Shown one piece after another: positions 52,903 through 62,333 of a stretch of 64,000 nucleotides of DNA. This stretch comes from Alcanivoracaceae bacterium. GTDB taxonomy: Bacteria > Pseudomonadota > Gammaproteobacteria > Pseudomonadales > Alcanivoracaceae. Position 1 is the stretch's first letter; each line of letters begins with the position of its first letter. The position numbers and the translations under genes are program-made. Under the pieces are notes generated by a model, which saw nothing but the letters and a program-made list of their open reading frames with translations, did not search any database and was not told the DNA's origin. The stretch spans positions 1 to 64,000 of the forward strand of contig JAGLCJ010000009.1 of the NCBI GenBank assembly GCA_023146255.1. The letters run 5' to 3'.

Positions 52903-53924
52903 AACTGTGGCTGGTCCGCATGCTGACGGGCGCAGCCATCGCGCTGGCGATTGGCTACCTGCTAAAACCAATCTGGATTGCGGCGCTGCTTTGCATCCTG
53001 TTCTACCTGTTGCTGGAGCCGCTGGTCAGCACCCTGCAGGCCGCCGGCGCACGTAAGGATCTGGCCATTGCCAGTGCTCTGCTGCCGCCGCTTATCGGTC
53101 TGGTCTACGCTGCCATGCACTTGATAGACAGCGCCCGCGACTACCTGCCACAACTCGGTCAGGATCTTGAACAACTGCAACTTGGCATCAGCCAGACCCT
53201 GGCGCAGCTCGATGATTATCTGGCCGTGGTCATGGGCGTTCAGCTCAGCCTCGCCGAGCAGGTTGCCTCGCTGGAACTTGACCTGCGCGGCGCCGCCCGC
53301 GCCGAGCGGCTGCTTGCCTCAACCTCCTGGTTCGCCAATCTGCTACTGAATCTGGCACTGGTGCCGCCGCTGGCCTGGTTTCTTCTGCGCGACTATCGCA
53401 GCTGGCGTGATCGCGCCCTGAGCCTGCTGCCAAACAACCAGTTCGAACTCGGCTGGCTGATGTATCACCGGGTCTGTGCGCGCCTGCAGGCGTACCTGCG
53501 CGGACTGGTGCTGCAGGCACTGATCCTGTCCACCATCACGGCAATCGGCTTCTGGATTATTGGTCTGCCTTCTCCTGTGCTGCTTGGCGTACTGACCGGC
53601 GTTGCCGGTCTGGTGCCCTACCTCGGCCCACTGCTAGCGATGATCGCTCCGATACTGATGATGGTAGCCGGCCCCGGCCTTGATCCCGGCACACTGATGG
53701 AAATTGTCTTGGTACTGGCGGTCGGGTTTGGCTTTGACAATGCTGTGGTCATTCCCTTTCTGCTCGCCGGCAGCGTCAACCTGCACCCGGCGGTGGCGAT
53801 GCTGGCCGTGGTCATTGCCGGCCATGTCGGTGGTATTACCGGCATGGTGCTGGTGATACCACTGCTTGGCATGCTGCGAATCATCAGCGAAACCACCTGG
53901 CGGGGCCTGCAAAGCTCCGGATAG
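52899..53924 (+). CDS. AI-2E/PerM-family transporter
   Basis: 341 aa with about eight membrane spans: two at the N terminus, a long soluble middle segment (about 60-140, SARDYLPQLGQDLEQLQLGI), then the C-terminal cluster ending in GHVGGITGMVLVIPLLGM. This is the TqsA/PerM family; substrates vary and are unknown here. Overlaps the cNMP-binding gene by 4 bp. Confidence 0.88.
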   Translation: MKLWLVRMLTGAAIALAIGYLLKPIWIAALLCILFYLLLEPLVSTLQAAGARKDLAIASALLPPLIGLVYAAMHLIDSARDYLPQLGQDLEQLQLGISQTLAQLDDYLAVVMGVQLSLAEQVASLELDLRGAARAERLLASTSWFANLLLNLALVPPLAWFLLRDYRSWRDRALSLLPNNQFELGWLMYHRVCARLQAYLRGLVLQALILSTITAIGFWIIGLPSPVLLGVLTGVAGLVPYLGPLLAMIAPILMMVAGPGLDPGTLMEIVLVLAVGFGFDNAVVIPFLLAGSVNLHPAVAMLAVVIAGHVGGITGMVLVIPLLGMLRIISETTWRGLQSSG

Positions 53925-54170
53925 CCAGCCATCATTTTGTCAGCCGGGATTACATTTCTCCGCACCCATTTTCAGGCTTGCCCAACTTGAAAGAACACGC
54001 CCCACAACGCATATAAACGCCAGTTATGTGACAGCTCCGGTTAGCAGACATCGTTCTAGCGCTGCCTTGTACTTTCGAAGTTGAACTGTCAGTGTTTTAT
54101 CTTCTTGGTGTGCAGTGCTAGCACACTGTACTCAAGCCCTTCCTTTGAATGCCAACTAAGGAGACCGACA

Positions 54171-54611
54171 ATGAAAGTCAAGGAGGCCATGTCTACCGAC
54201 CCGCAAATACTCACCCGCGAGAGCACTTTTCAGGACGCCGCAAGAATCATGCAGGATTGTGACTGCGGAATGATACCGATCGGCGATGGCGACAAGCTGG
54301 TAGGAATTATCACCGACCGTGACATGGTGGTTCGCGGCATCGCAAGCAACAAGGGCCCGGATACCAAGGTCACTGAATGTATGACATCCAGAGTCCTCTA
54401 CTGCTATGAGGATGACGATGTGATGGATATTACCCAGAACATGGAGCAGCAGCACGTCCAGCGACTGATCGTACTGAACAATCGCAGCAACAAACGACTC
54501 AGCGGCGTGGTATCGGTTTCGGATATCGCCGAAGCCTGCCGCCGAGACAGCGCGCTGGCCAAGGTCGTGTCTGAAGTCAGTCATAGGTACAACGCAGCCG
54601 GCCTGCACTGA
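54171..54611 (+). CDS. CBS-domain protein
   Basis: 146 aa from ATG 54171, AAGGAG upstream. Two CBS motifs: MSTDPQILTRESTF to LVGIITDRDMVVRG, and MTSRVLYCYEDDDVMDITQN to LSGVVSVSDIAEA. Adenine-nucleotide sensor family; partner unknown. It follows a 246-bp gap with no recognised gene and is the sole gene in its unit. Confidence 0.88.
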   Translation: MKVKEAMSTDPQILTRESTFQDAARIMQDCDCGMIPIGDGDKLVGIITDRDMVVRGIASNKGPDTKVTECMTSRVLYCYEDDDVMDITQNMEQQHVQRLIVLNNRSNKRLSGVVSVSDIAEACRRDSALAKVVSEVSHRYNAAGLH

Positions 54612-54667
54612 CAGCGAAACAGGTGTGCGCTTGCCGGCATGCACCCGGGATACATCACATATTAGTC

Positions 54668-54934
54668 ATGCGATTAGCGAAACGAGCAGACTGGATCGGT
54701 GGCCATGTCAGCCAGTATGTCTGGGACTTCAACAGTCGCGGCGCGGATCGTCTTTCCGATACCACCCTGACGGGCCTGCAACTGGGCCGAAGGTTTGCGC
54801 CGAACTGGTCAGTACAAGCCTGGTGGGAGCGCAACAATGCCGGCATCGGCGTCCGGCCCAGCTATGGCTCCGAAGATGAGCAATTCGATGCCGAAGCCTA
54901 TCTGGGCCTGAACCTGCTGTTTGGCCTGCGCTGA
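54668..54934 (+). pseudogene. Possible remnant of an outer-membrane beta-barrel protein
   Basis: An 88-aa frame with alternating hydrophobic and polar residues in strand-sized blocks (GHVSQYVWDFNSRGAD, TTLTGLQLGRRFAPNWSVQA, FDAEAYLGLNLLFGLR), the pattern of the last barrel strands of an outer-membrane protein, but with no signal peptide or upstream barrel. The ATG at 54668 has no good ribosome site. It may be the decayed C-terminal end of a porin-like gene, or a small intact protein of unknown function. Confidence 0.45.
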
Positions 54935-54943
54935 AAGAACGGC

Positions 54944-56170
54944 TTATCTGGCGCCAACCTGTTGCACATCCGAGGTCAGCAGGAACGGCGGTCGCAGCAC
55001 ACTGTACAGATTCTCGTCTGTGTCGCGAACATGACGACGCCGCGCCCGCTCGTAGGAGCGGAAACTCTTGCCATAGCGAAGAAAGTCTTCCACCTCTCTT
55101 AGCCGCTTTGCGGCGTACATGCTGTCCAGCGCTTCCATGGCGAAGGTCGGAGGAATGCTCTGCGCCAGCGTCAGATGCTCAATCATTTCCCGGGCATCAC
55201 GGGTCTTGTTCATATACAAAAGCGCATTGGCAAATTCGTAATGAATAATCGCCATGTCACTGACCTCGGCAAACGAGGCTTCGAAGTATTCCCTTGCCCG
55301 CCCCTGCCGTGCGCCGAACGTCAGTCTGCCGGCGGCCTTGCCCATTACCCGAATCAGGTTGGCATCAATGCCGGCACGGAATGCCAGACCGACAGGATGA
55401 CGCTCATGAACATCAAGCACGTCATTCGCCGCCGAGGAAATCTTGAACAGATAATTGCGACCGATAGCCACCATCGGTGATACATCTTCGGCAATCCGGG
55501 CAATGGCATAGGCATAGCCCAGCCGCAGCATCATGTAATCCTGTTCAAACTGCGGATCGCCCTTCATCTCCTTGAGCACCTTGACGTAGCGCGCCACCTG
55601 ATCGGCCGCATCCTGCAGCATCTGATGTTTTTCCTGGTTACTCCGGGTCAGATATACGGCCTGAATAATCTGGGCAAAATAAGCCGGCACCTTGCCGTAG
55701 GCACCCAGCTTCATGCCGTGGTCCTTGGCGGCACGCAGGTCGCCACGCAGAAACAGTCTCCAGGCATGGAGAATTTCCCGCGACAGGCGCTCGTAGTCAC
55801 CATCAAAATCCGGACCCAGTTCTGCTCGCAAATCCTCAAAACGCTCAATCCGGATACGCAGGTATTCCGCCGACGGATAGGGAATCAGCAGACCGCGCAT
55901 CAACGTCGGCCAGCGCGCCTCCAGCTGGTCCACGGGAATATCAAAATAGCGGGTCTGAAAAGGCGCAGGCTGCCAGGCGCTATTAATCAGATCAGGGTCC
56001 ACGGCGATGCGTTCGCCGTCACGCAGCAACCACTGGTCCTCCTCGGACGCTGGCTGATCCGTGGTCGTCGCCCCCGCTTGTCCAGACAGCGTCCTGTCCG
56101 CCAGCACCATTGACGGCACCAGCAACACGCCAAGCAACAGCCCGCCTCTGATCATGCTTTGCCCGATCAT
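54944..56170 (-). CDS. Exported helical-repeat protein of unknown function
   Basis: 408 aa from ATG 56170, GGAG 7 nt upstream, with signal peptide MIRGGLLLGVLLVPSMVLA. The rest is helical with TPR-like pairs (AAKDHGMKLGAYGKVPAYFA, REYFEASFAEVSDMAIIHYE). No catalytic motif. It recalls the helical lipoproteins that partner with TRAP receptors but has no lipobox. Divergent from the acyl-CoA dehydrogenase operon. Family not recognised. Confidence 0.65.
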   Translation of the reverse strand: MIGQSMIRGGLLLGVLLVPSMVLADRTLSGQAGATTTDQPASEEDQWLLRDGERIAVDPDLINSAWQPAPFQTRYFDIPVDQLEARWPTLMRGLLIPYPSAEYLRIRIERFEDLRAELGPDFDGDYERLSREILHAWRLFLRGDLRAAKDHGMKLGAYGKVPAYFAQIIQAVYLTRSNQEKHQMLQDAADQVARYVKVLKEMKGDPQFEQDYMMLRLGYAYAIARIAEDVSPMVAIGRNYLFKISSAANDVLDVHERHPVGLAFRAGIDANLIRVMGKAAGRLTFGARQGRAREYFEASFAEVSDMAIIHYEFANALLYMNKTRDAREMIEHLTLAQSIPPTFAMEALDSMYAAKRLREVEDFLRYGKSFRSYERARRRHVRDTDENLYSVLRPPFLLTSDVQQVGAR

Positions 56171-56401
56171 TGCCCCACTCCCGTGTTGTTATTGAAATTG
56201 TCGGCTCGCGTGACCGGCTGGTCACATTTTGACCGAAGCATAGCCATCTGCCCCCATGGCTCCAAGCCGGGGAAACAAGTTTCGTCAAATTGTCGCGTCC
56301 GGATTGCTCTGGTGACTGTCGCTACAGGCGGTGCGGTCAAGGGGTTATCCGCGCGGCCGCGCATAATCCGGGGCGTTTCACCTACCCGGAGGATTGTCCC
56401 A

Positions 56402-57709
56402 ATGGCCAAAGATGCAGTCGGCTACGCGCTCAGCTCCCTGAACAAGCTGGCCAGCTCGGAAGTGCTGGACAAGATTGGTCTGCGCAGATTTATCGAACGG
56501 ATGGCCTACACCCTGACCAAAACCGGTTTCCGGGTTATCACCACCACCGCTCGCACTTTCAAGGCGTCAAAAAAGCTCGACAAGCCGGAACGGTTGACGG
56601 CACCGGGCCATACCACTGACTTGTTTGACCTGAACATCACCGAAGAACAGCAGATGATTCGCGATTCGGTGCAGGCCTTTGCCCGCGACATGCTCCGCCC
56701 GGCCGGCGAAAAAGCCGACATGGCACGGCAGACCAGCGACGAGACTCTGGCGGCGGCACTGGAACTGGGTCTTAACTTCTTCGCCGTGCCGGAAGCACTT
56801 GGCGGCGCTGCTGGCGAGCGCTCAACGGTGACCGGCATGCTGGTGGCCGAAGATCTCGCCCATGGCGACATGGGTCAGGCCGTGGCCATCCTTGCACCGA
56901 TGGGTGTGGCCAATGCCATCACCGCCTGGGGCACTGCGGATCAGCAATCCCGCTATCTGCCAGCCTTTACTGAAGACAAGCCGCCGAAAGCTGCCATCGC
57001 CATTGCCGAGCCGAGCCTGCTGTTTGATCCACTGCAGCTCGCCACTACCGCCCGTAAAGAGGGTGACCAGTGGCTGCTGAACGGAAAGAAATCGCTGGTC
57101 CCGCTGGCCGCTGAAGCCGAGCTGTTTCTGGTCGCAGCACAAACCGATGACGGCCCGGCCGTGTTCATCGTTGAAGGTGGCAGTGAAGGCCTGAGCTGTG
57201 GTGATGATCCCAGCATGGGTATCCGCGCCGCTGCTTGCCGGCCACTGATTCTCGACAATGTAAAAGTGTCAGCTGCCAACAAACTCGGTAATGGCGATTT
57301 CGATTATCGCGCCTTTGTGGATATGGGCACGCTGGCCTGGTGTGCGCTGGCGATCGGCACCTGTCAGGCGGTGATGGATTACGTGATCCCGTACTGCAAC
57401 GAGCGCAAGGCATTCGGTGAACCGATCAGCTACCGTCAGGCGGTGGCCTTCATCATTGCCGACATGGCCATCGAAATTGATGCCATGCGCATGCTGACCT
57501 ATCGTGCCGTCTGCCGCGCCGAACAGGGCAAGTCATTCCAGCGCGAAGCCTATCTGGCCCGCACTCTGGTCAAAGACAAGGCAATGAAAATCGGCACCGA
57601 CGGCGTCCAGCTGCTCGGCGGTCATGGTTTTACCCACGAATATCCGGTGGAACGCTGGTATCGCGATCTGCGCGTTGTCGGTGTCGCCTTCGGCGGCCTG
57701 CACCTCTAA
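56402..57709 (+). CDS. Acyl-CoA dehydrogenase
   Basis: 435 aa from ATG 56402, GGAGG upstream. An N-terminal extension of about 80 residues precedes the fold (ITEEQQMIRDSVQAFARDML). The middle domain is degenerate (AIAIAEPSLLFDP instead of the usual A-x-T-E-P) and the C-terminal flavin segment is GTDGVQLLGGHGFTHEYPVE with RWYRDLRV. It oxidises acyl-CoA in beta-oxidation; the altered middle region makes specificity uncertain. Followed 18 nt later by a second dehydrogenase. Confidence 0.88.
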   Translation: MAKDAVGYALSSLNKLASSEVLDKIGLRRFIERMAYTLTKTGFRVITTTARTFKASKKLDKPERLTAPGHTTDLFDLNITEEQQMIRDSVQAFARDMLRPAGEKADMARQTSDETLAAALELGLNFFAVPEALGGAAGERSTVTGMLVAEDLAHGDMGQAVAILAPMGVANAITAWGTADQQSRYLPAFTEDKPPKAAIAIAEPSLLFDPLQLATTARKEGDQWLLNGKKSLVPLAAEAELFLVAAQTDDGPAVFIVEGGSEGLSCGDDPSMGIRAAACRPLILDNVKVSAANKLGNGDFDYRAFVDMGTLAWCALAIGTCQAVMDYVIPYCNERKAFGEPISYRQAVAFIIADMAIEIDAMRMLTYRAVCRAEQGKSFQREAYLARTLVKDKAMKIGTDGVQLLGGHGFTHEYPVERWYRDLRVVGVAFGGLHL

Positions 57710-57727
57710 TCACGGGAGACTGACATC

Positions 57728-58933
57728 ATGAATATCGAAATCCCGAAAAAGTTTCGCCCGATCATGAACAATGCCCATCAGGTGGCATTGAGCGTATTCC
57801 GGCCGATCTCGCGCAAATATGACCGCGCCGAACACGAATATCCGAAAGAGCTCGATATGCTCGCCTCGGTCCTCGATGGCTTCAACGAAGGCGACCCGGA
57901 GTCCAGCGCCGGTGCCAGCCAGACTGGCAAAGGCCGGATCACCAATGACGGTTCGGTAAAAAATGGTGCCAACATGAGCACCTGCCTCGGCGCACTGGAA
58001 CTCAGCTACGGCGATGTCGGCTTCCTGCTGGCAATGCCGCGTCAGGGCCTGGGTAACGCAGCAATTGCTGCAGTCGCCAACGACGAGCAGCTGGAGCGCT
58101 TCAAGGGCAAGTGGGCCGCCATGGCCATCACCGAGCCCGGTTGTGGTTCCGATTCCGCCGCCATTCGCACCACCGCCATCAAGGACGGCGATCACTATGT
58201 CCTTAACGGTGAAAAGATCTACGTCACCTCCGGCCAGCGCGCCGACTGTGTGGTGGTCTGGGCAACACTGGATCCGGCACTGGGTCGGGCAGCGATCAAG
58301 TCGTTTGTAGTTGAATGGGGCACACCGGGCATGGAACTGGCGCGGCTTGAGCACAAGCTCGGCATCCGTGCATCGGATACCGCCGCGATCAACTTTACCG
58401 ACTGCCGTGTGCCGGCGGAAAACCTGCTCGGCAATCCGGAGATTGATGTCGCCAAGGGCTTTGCCGGTGTCATGGAAACCTTCGACAACACCCGGCCGCT
58501 GGTGGCCTGTTTTGCGCTCGGCTGTGCCAAGGCATCGCTGGATCGCATCCGCGAGCTGCTGAAGCAGCACACCACGCTGGATTACAACAGGCCGGTCGAC
58601 AATGTCAGCGCGGTTGAAGCAGAAATCTACAAGATGGAAGCGGACTGGGAAGCGACATACTGGCTGGCGATGAAGGCGGCCTGGATGGCGGACAACAAGA
58701 AATCCAACTCGCTGGAAGCCTCGATTTCGAAAGCCAAGGCTGGCCGGGTCGGTAACTACATCACCCTGCGCTGCGTCGAGCTGGCCGGCAGTATCGGTTA
58801 TGGCGAGGATGAACTGCTGGAGAAGTGGGCCCGCGACTCGAAGATTCTCGACATTTTCGAGGGCACCCAACAGATTCAGCAGCTGATTATCGCCAGACGC
58901 CTGCTGGGGCTGTCCTCCCGGGAACTGAAATAG
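57728..58933 (+). CDS. Acyl-CoA dehydrogenase, second of a pair
   Basis: 401 aa. Canonical flavin-binding AITEPGCGSDSAAI in the middle domain and YITLRCVELAGSIGYGEDEL to IFEGTQQIQQLII at the C terminus. Co-transcribed with the preceding gene and ended by a strong hairpin. Paired dehydrogenases of this kind occur in pseudomonads. Together they probably form the first oxidation step for long acyl-CoA; a heteromeric enzyme is possible. Confidence 0.92.
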   Translation: MNIEIPKKFRPIMNNAHQVALSVFRPISRKYDRAEHEYPKELDMLASVLDGFNEGDPESSAGASQTGKGRITNDGSVKNGANMSTCLGALELSYGDVGFLLAMPRQGLGNAAIAAVANDEQLERFKGKWAAMAITEPGCGSDSAAIRTTAIKDGDHYVLNGEKIYVTSGQRADCVVVWATLDPALGRAAIKSFVVEWGTPGMELARLEHKLGIRASDTAAINFTDCRVPAENLLGNPEIDVAKGFAGVMETFDNTRPLVACFALGCAKASLDRIRELLKQHTTLDYNRPVDNVSAVEAEIYKMEADWEATYWLAMKAAWMADNKKSNSLEASISKAKAGRVGNYITLRCVELAGSIGYGEDELLEKWARDSKILDIFEGTQQIQQLIIARRLLGLSSRELK

Positions 58934-58938
58934 CGGCC

Positions 58939-58973
58939 GAACAGCGGGGAAGCCAATCGCTTCCCCGCTGTTC
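58939..58973 (+). terminator. Terminator of the acyl-CoA dehydrogenase operon
   Basis: GAACAGCGGGGAAGC (58939-58953), loop CAATC, GCTTCCCCGCTGTTC (58959-58973): a perfect 15-bp stem, then a weak T-rich TATGTCT. It starts 6 bp after the stop. Confidence 0.75.
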
Positions 58974-59025
58974 TATGTCTGGCACCTTTGTGCATAATCG
59001 GGTTGACCTCAAGCCGGAGCCAGCC

Positions 59026-59499
59026 ATGACCCGTTCTGCCCTCAGTCTCGTTGTTGTTGCACTGCTGCTCAATGCCTGCAGCGATCCGCAGCCGCCTCAG
59101 CAGCCCGAACAACCGGTAGCGGAAATTCCTGCTCCTCAGCCAGATCAGCCGGTGACAGAACCTGAAGATGAGTCAGATGGGGGCGTGCAATCTGGTCAGG
59201 CAATCATCTACCGCTGTGACGATGGCACCGAGTTTGAACTGACCATCATGGGCAGCAGTGCACATATGGAGCTGGACAACACCAGTTATGAGCTGCGCCA
59301 GCAGCCAGCGGCATCGGGCATATTCCATGCCGGCGACCTCTGGCAGGTACATTCGAAAGCCGAAACAGCCTTACTGATCGGCCCCGACAGCACCCGGGAG
59401 TGTGATCAGGTTGCAACGCGGGAGGTGGACGTGCCAGCTGCCGACCCGGCTGAGCCGGCGGCTTCCAGCGCCGAAGATGCCGAGCAGGGCGTGGAATAG
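59026..59499 (+). CDS. MliC-like lipoprotein, putative lysozyme inhibitor
   Basis: 157 aa from ATG 59026, GGAG upstream. Lipobox LLLNACS near residue 18, a Pro/Gln-rich linker, then a compact domain with IYRCDDGTEFELTI, MELDNTSYELRQQPAASGIF and LWQVHSKAETALL and a closing Cys. This is the beta-barrel pattern of membrane-bound inhibitors of c-type lysozyme. An Ala/Glu-rich tail follows. Family assignment rests on motif memory. Confidence 0.6.
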   Translation: MTRSALSLVVVALLLNACSDPQPPQQPEQPVAEIPAPQPDQPVTEPEDESDGGVQSGQAIIYRCDDGTEFELTIMGSSAHMELDNTSYELRQQPAASGIFHAGDLWQVHSKAETALLIGPDSTRECDQVATREVDVPAADPAEPAASSAEDAEQGVE

Positions 59500-59615
59500 C
59501 GGACGTCCTGCTGTACGGGGAGAACAGTCATTCTTTTTTCTGTGATGTAACTGCGACAGTTTTTCTGCACAATGGGCGCAATTGAGAAACTGGCAATAAA
59601 CGGAGAACAATAATA

Positions 59616-59942
59616 ATGCGCTCGCCAAGCCGATCCACGCTGGCCATCTGGCTGTTCACCGCCATGCTCAGCCTGTCGCCGGCTCTCCATGCAGCAGAAG
59701 GCAAAGTCATCATCGTTCGCGATTGTGACTATGTATTGCTGGACTCTTCACAGGGCCAGATTCTGATCAAAATGATCAAAGGCGAATCGCCAAAGCCCGG
59801 AGATACGCTCAGCGGCAAGCTGGAGCGCGGCTTCAGCGATCTGACCAACCAACGCACCGGCCAGATCATGCAGGTGTGGGTTGATCTGGTTGACCGCGGT
59901 GGCTCCAAGGCACTGATGCGTTACGGGCAATACTGCAGCTGA
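59616..59942 (+). CDS. Small secreted protein
   Basis: 108 aa with a signal peptide ending near ALHAAEG. The mature beta-rich domain has Cys at DCDYVLL and QYCS, a probable disulfide. It ends exactly where the convergent enoyl-CoA hydratase ends. No family recognised. Confidence 0.65.
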   Translation: MRSPSRSTLAIWLFTAMLSLSPALHAAEGKVIIVRDCDYVLLDSSQGQILIKMIKGESPKPGDTLSGKLERGFSDLTNQRTGQIMQVWVDLVDRGGSKALMRYGQYCS

Positions 59943-60776
59943 TTACTGCTTCAGTATCGCCGCAAGCTCGGCATAATCAGTAAACCTGCGTTTTCGGAAA
60001 GCAGCTTCTCTTTTCTGCATCCCGGCAGCAACAGCCTCCCTCTGGTTATCAGACGCGAGCAACTGTTTTTGCAGTGTTTCCTCCAGCTTCAATCCAGCCA
60101 GATCGTCACCATGACGACTATGTTCCAGCAGATATTTGCCAAGACTTATCGCATCAGGGTTTTTCCCGGCAATTTCCTTTGCCATCGCCACCGCTTCGGC
60201 CACAGGATCATCGCAAAGACGGGTCAGCAAACCGAGTTGCAGCGCCTCTGCGGCTTCTACCACGCGGCCGGTAAAGGTCAATTCCTTGGCAACATCCAAC
60301 CGCACCAGATCACGCAGCGTTTGCGAGCCGGACATGTCGGGAATCAGCCCCCATTTGATTTCCATTACTGACATGCGTGTATCACGGGCAGCAAGGCGGA
60401 TATCTGCGGCCAGTGCGATCTGGATACCACCGCCAAACACCGCACCATGTAGCGCGCAGATGACCGGCACCGGCACCTGCTTCCAGGCATAGCCCGGTTG
60501 CTGATAGAAATTCGGCCAGTAGCCAGCCTTATCGCCATGAAAAAAATCGTCAATGAATGACGGCTCGGCGAAGTTGGCCAGATCAAGTCCGGCGCAAAAA
60601 CCACGACCTTCACCGGAAATCACCACTGCACGTACGTCAGTGTTGCTGCGCAGACCATTGGCCGCCTGAATGATCGCCTCGAACATGGCCGGATTCAGGG
60701 CGTTGAGCTTATCCGGGCGGTTCAGCCGAACGTGTGCAACATGATCTTCAATAGCAATACGGACAAGCTCTGACAT
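59943..60776 (-). CDS. Enoyl-CoA hydratase / crotonase-family protein
   Basis: 277 aa from ATG 60776 (MSELVRIAIED). It hydrates enoyl-CoA or performs a related reaction. Oxyanion-hole segments are SGEGRGFCAGLDLANF (about 60-75) and LHGAVFGGGIQIALAADIR (about 110-128), with the crotonase GLIPDMSGSQTLRDLV downstream; the Asp there resembles isomerase-type members. Divergent from sbtA, with the two start regions 127 bp apart. Confidence 0.9.
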   Translation of the reverse strand: MSELVRIAIEDHVAHVRLNRPDKLNALNPAMFEAIIQAANGLRSNTDVRAVVISGEGRGFCAGLDLANFAEPSFIDDFFHGDKAGYWPNFYQQPGYAWKQVPVPVICALHGAVFGGGIQIALAADIRLAARDTRMSVMEIKWGLIPDMSGSQTLRDLVRLDVAKELTFTGRVVEAAEALQLGLLTRLCDDPVAEAVAMAKEIAGKNPDAISLGKYLLEHSRHGDDLAGLKLEETLQKQLLASDNQREAVAAGMQKREAAFRKRRFTDYAELAAILKQ

Positions 60777-60903
60777 GGTCAGCCTCCATGATCGGGACGC
60801 CGGCAGTATGCCGTCGGCTGCGCTTTCTGGCACTGACCGGAACATTCAGGATTGCCCGCAGGCTGTCGCTCCCGGACAATCGCCCCCGACACAGGAGAAC
60901 GAC

Positions 60904-61842
60904 ATGCCGGATATTCTTATTGCCTTCTTCCTGCTTGGCCTGCTGGCCGGGTTAATCCGTTCCGATCTGGCCCTGTCAGGGGGGGCCCATGACCTGATCG
61001 GCATCATGCTGATGATGGCCATCGGCCTGAAAGGTGGTATGGCCATGAGCGGCCAGCTGCACCCGGACATGCTGCTGACCGTACTCACCGTGCTGGCACT
61101 GGGCTTTACCGTACCGCTGCTGTGCTATGCCGCATTGCGTTCCCTTGCCCGTATCGACGGCGCCAACAGTGCCAGTCTGGCGGCACACTATGGTTCGGTG
61201 AGCGCCGGCACCTTTGCCATTGCCATGGCCTATGCCGATCACCACAACCTGATGCTGTCGCCGGATACCACCTTGCATCTGGTGCTGCTGGAGGTGCCGG
61301 CAATCATCGTCGGCGTGTTGCTGTACAAGTATCAGGGCGGCGCCACCGGCACTACCGCCAGCGTGGTGCGTGAAGCCGTCACCGGCCGTGGCGTGGTACT
61401 GATGATTGGCGGCCTGCTGCTCGGTCTGTTTTATGGCGAGGCCGGCGCCGGCAAGATCGCCCCGCTGTTCATCGCCCTGTTTCCCGGATTTCTCGCCCTG
61501 TTCCTGCTCGAGGCCGGTATCTCCACAGCAAAGTACCTGCGCGAGTGGCGGCCCGGTTACTGGCGACTGGTCGGCTTTGCCCTGCTGGCCCCGCCGCTGC
61601 TGGCGCTGATTGGTCTGGCCGCCGCGCTAATGCTCGACCTGCCCGCCGGTAGCGCCGTGGTACTGGCCACGCTGATGGCCAGTGCGTCCTACATTGCCGC
61701 CCCGGCGGCTGTGCGCCACGCCATGCCCCAGGCCAACGTCGGCATGGCCCTGTTCGCCGCACTGGGCGTGACTTTCCCGTTTAACGTCTTGGTCGGCATT
61801 CCGTTGTACAATGCCGCGTTTCAATGGCTGGCGAGATTCTGA
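60904..61842 (+). CDS. sbtA: Putative sodium-dependent bicarbonate transporter, SbtA family
   Basis: 312 aa from ATG 60904. About ten membrane spans with the SbtA/DUF897 pattern: SGGAHDLIGIMLMMAIGLKG, GSVSAGTFAIAMAYADHHNL, LLGLFYGEAGAGKIAPLFIA and LMASASYIAAPAAVRHAMPQ. SbtA imports bicarbonate with sodium in cyanobacteria; proteobacterial members are little studied. The stop overlaps the purE start (TGATG), so the three genes are coupled. Bicarbonate as substrate is a family inference. Confidence 0.82.
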   Translation: MPDILIAFFLLGLLAGLIRSDLALSGGAHDLIGIMLMMAIGLKGGMAMSGQLHPDMLLTVLTVLALGFTVPLLCYAALRSLARIDGANSASLAAHYGSVSAGTFAIAMAYADHHNLMLSPDTTLHLVLLEVPAIIVGVLLYKYQGGATGTTASVVREAVTGRGVVLMIGGLLLGLFYGEAGAGKIAPLFIALFPGFLALFLLEAGISTAKYLREWRPGYWRLVGFALLAPPLLALIGLAAALMLDLPAGSAVVLATLMASASYIAAPAAVRHAMPQANVGMALFAALGVTFPFNVLVGIPLYNAAFQWLARF

Positions 61843-62333
61843 TGAGCGCACCGGTGGCAGTTGTAATGGGCTCCCGCTCCGACTGGGAAACCATGAAGGA
61901 AGCAGTAGAAGCCCTGAAAACCTTCGGGATTTCCTACCACGCAGAGGTAGTGAGTGCCCACAGAACGCCTGAACGCCTGTTCGAGTTCAGCCGCAGCGCC
62001 CATAGCGACGGCTATCAGGTGATCATTGCCGGCGCCGGCGGTGCTGCCCATCTGCCCGGCATGATCGCCTCAATGACGCCGTTGCCCGTGCTCGGTGTGC
62101 CGGTGCAGAGCAAGGCCCTGTCCGGCCTCGACAGCCTGCTGTCGATCGTGCAGATGCCCAAGGGCGTCGCCGTTGGCACCCTCGCCATCGGCACCGCCGG
62201 CGCCTTCAATGCCGGCCTGCTGGCGGTGCAGATACTGGCCGCCACCGACCCGGTCCTGCAGCAAACCCTGATCAACTGGAAACAGGCCCGGAACGACGAG
62301 GTCCGTGCCAACTGCTCGCTGGAAGATCTCTGA
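61842..62333 (+). CDS. purE: N5-carboxyaminoimidazole ribonucleotide mutase
   Basis: 163 aa from ATG 61842, overlapping the sbtA stop. Class I PurE: VVMGSRSDWETM, VVSAHRTPERLFEF with the catalytic His, and IAGAGGAAHLPGMIASMTPL. It converts N5-CAIR to CAIR in purine synthesis. Its stop overlaps purK (TGATG). Confidence 0.95.
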   Translation: MSAPVAVVMGSRSDWETMKEAVEALKTFGISYHAEVVSAHRTPERLFEFSRSAHSDGYQVIIAGAGGAAHLPGMIASMTPLPVLGVPVQSKALSGLDSLLSIVQMPKGVAVGTLAIGTAGAFNAGLLAVQILAATDPVLQQTLINWKQARNDEVRANCSLEDL

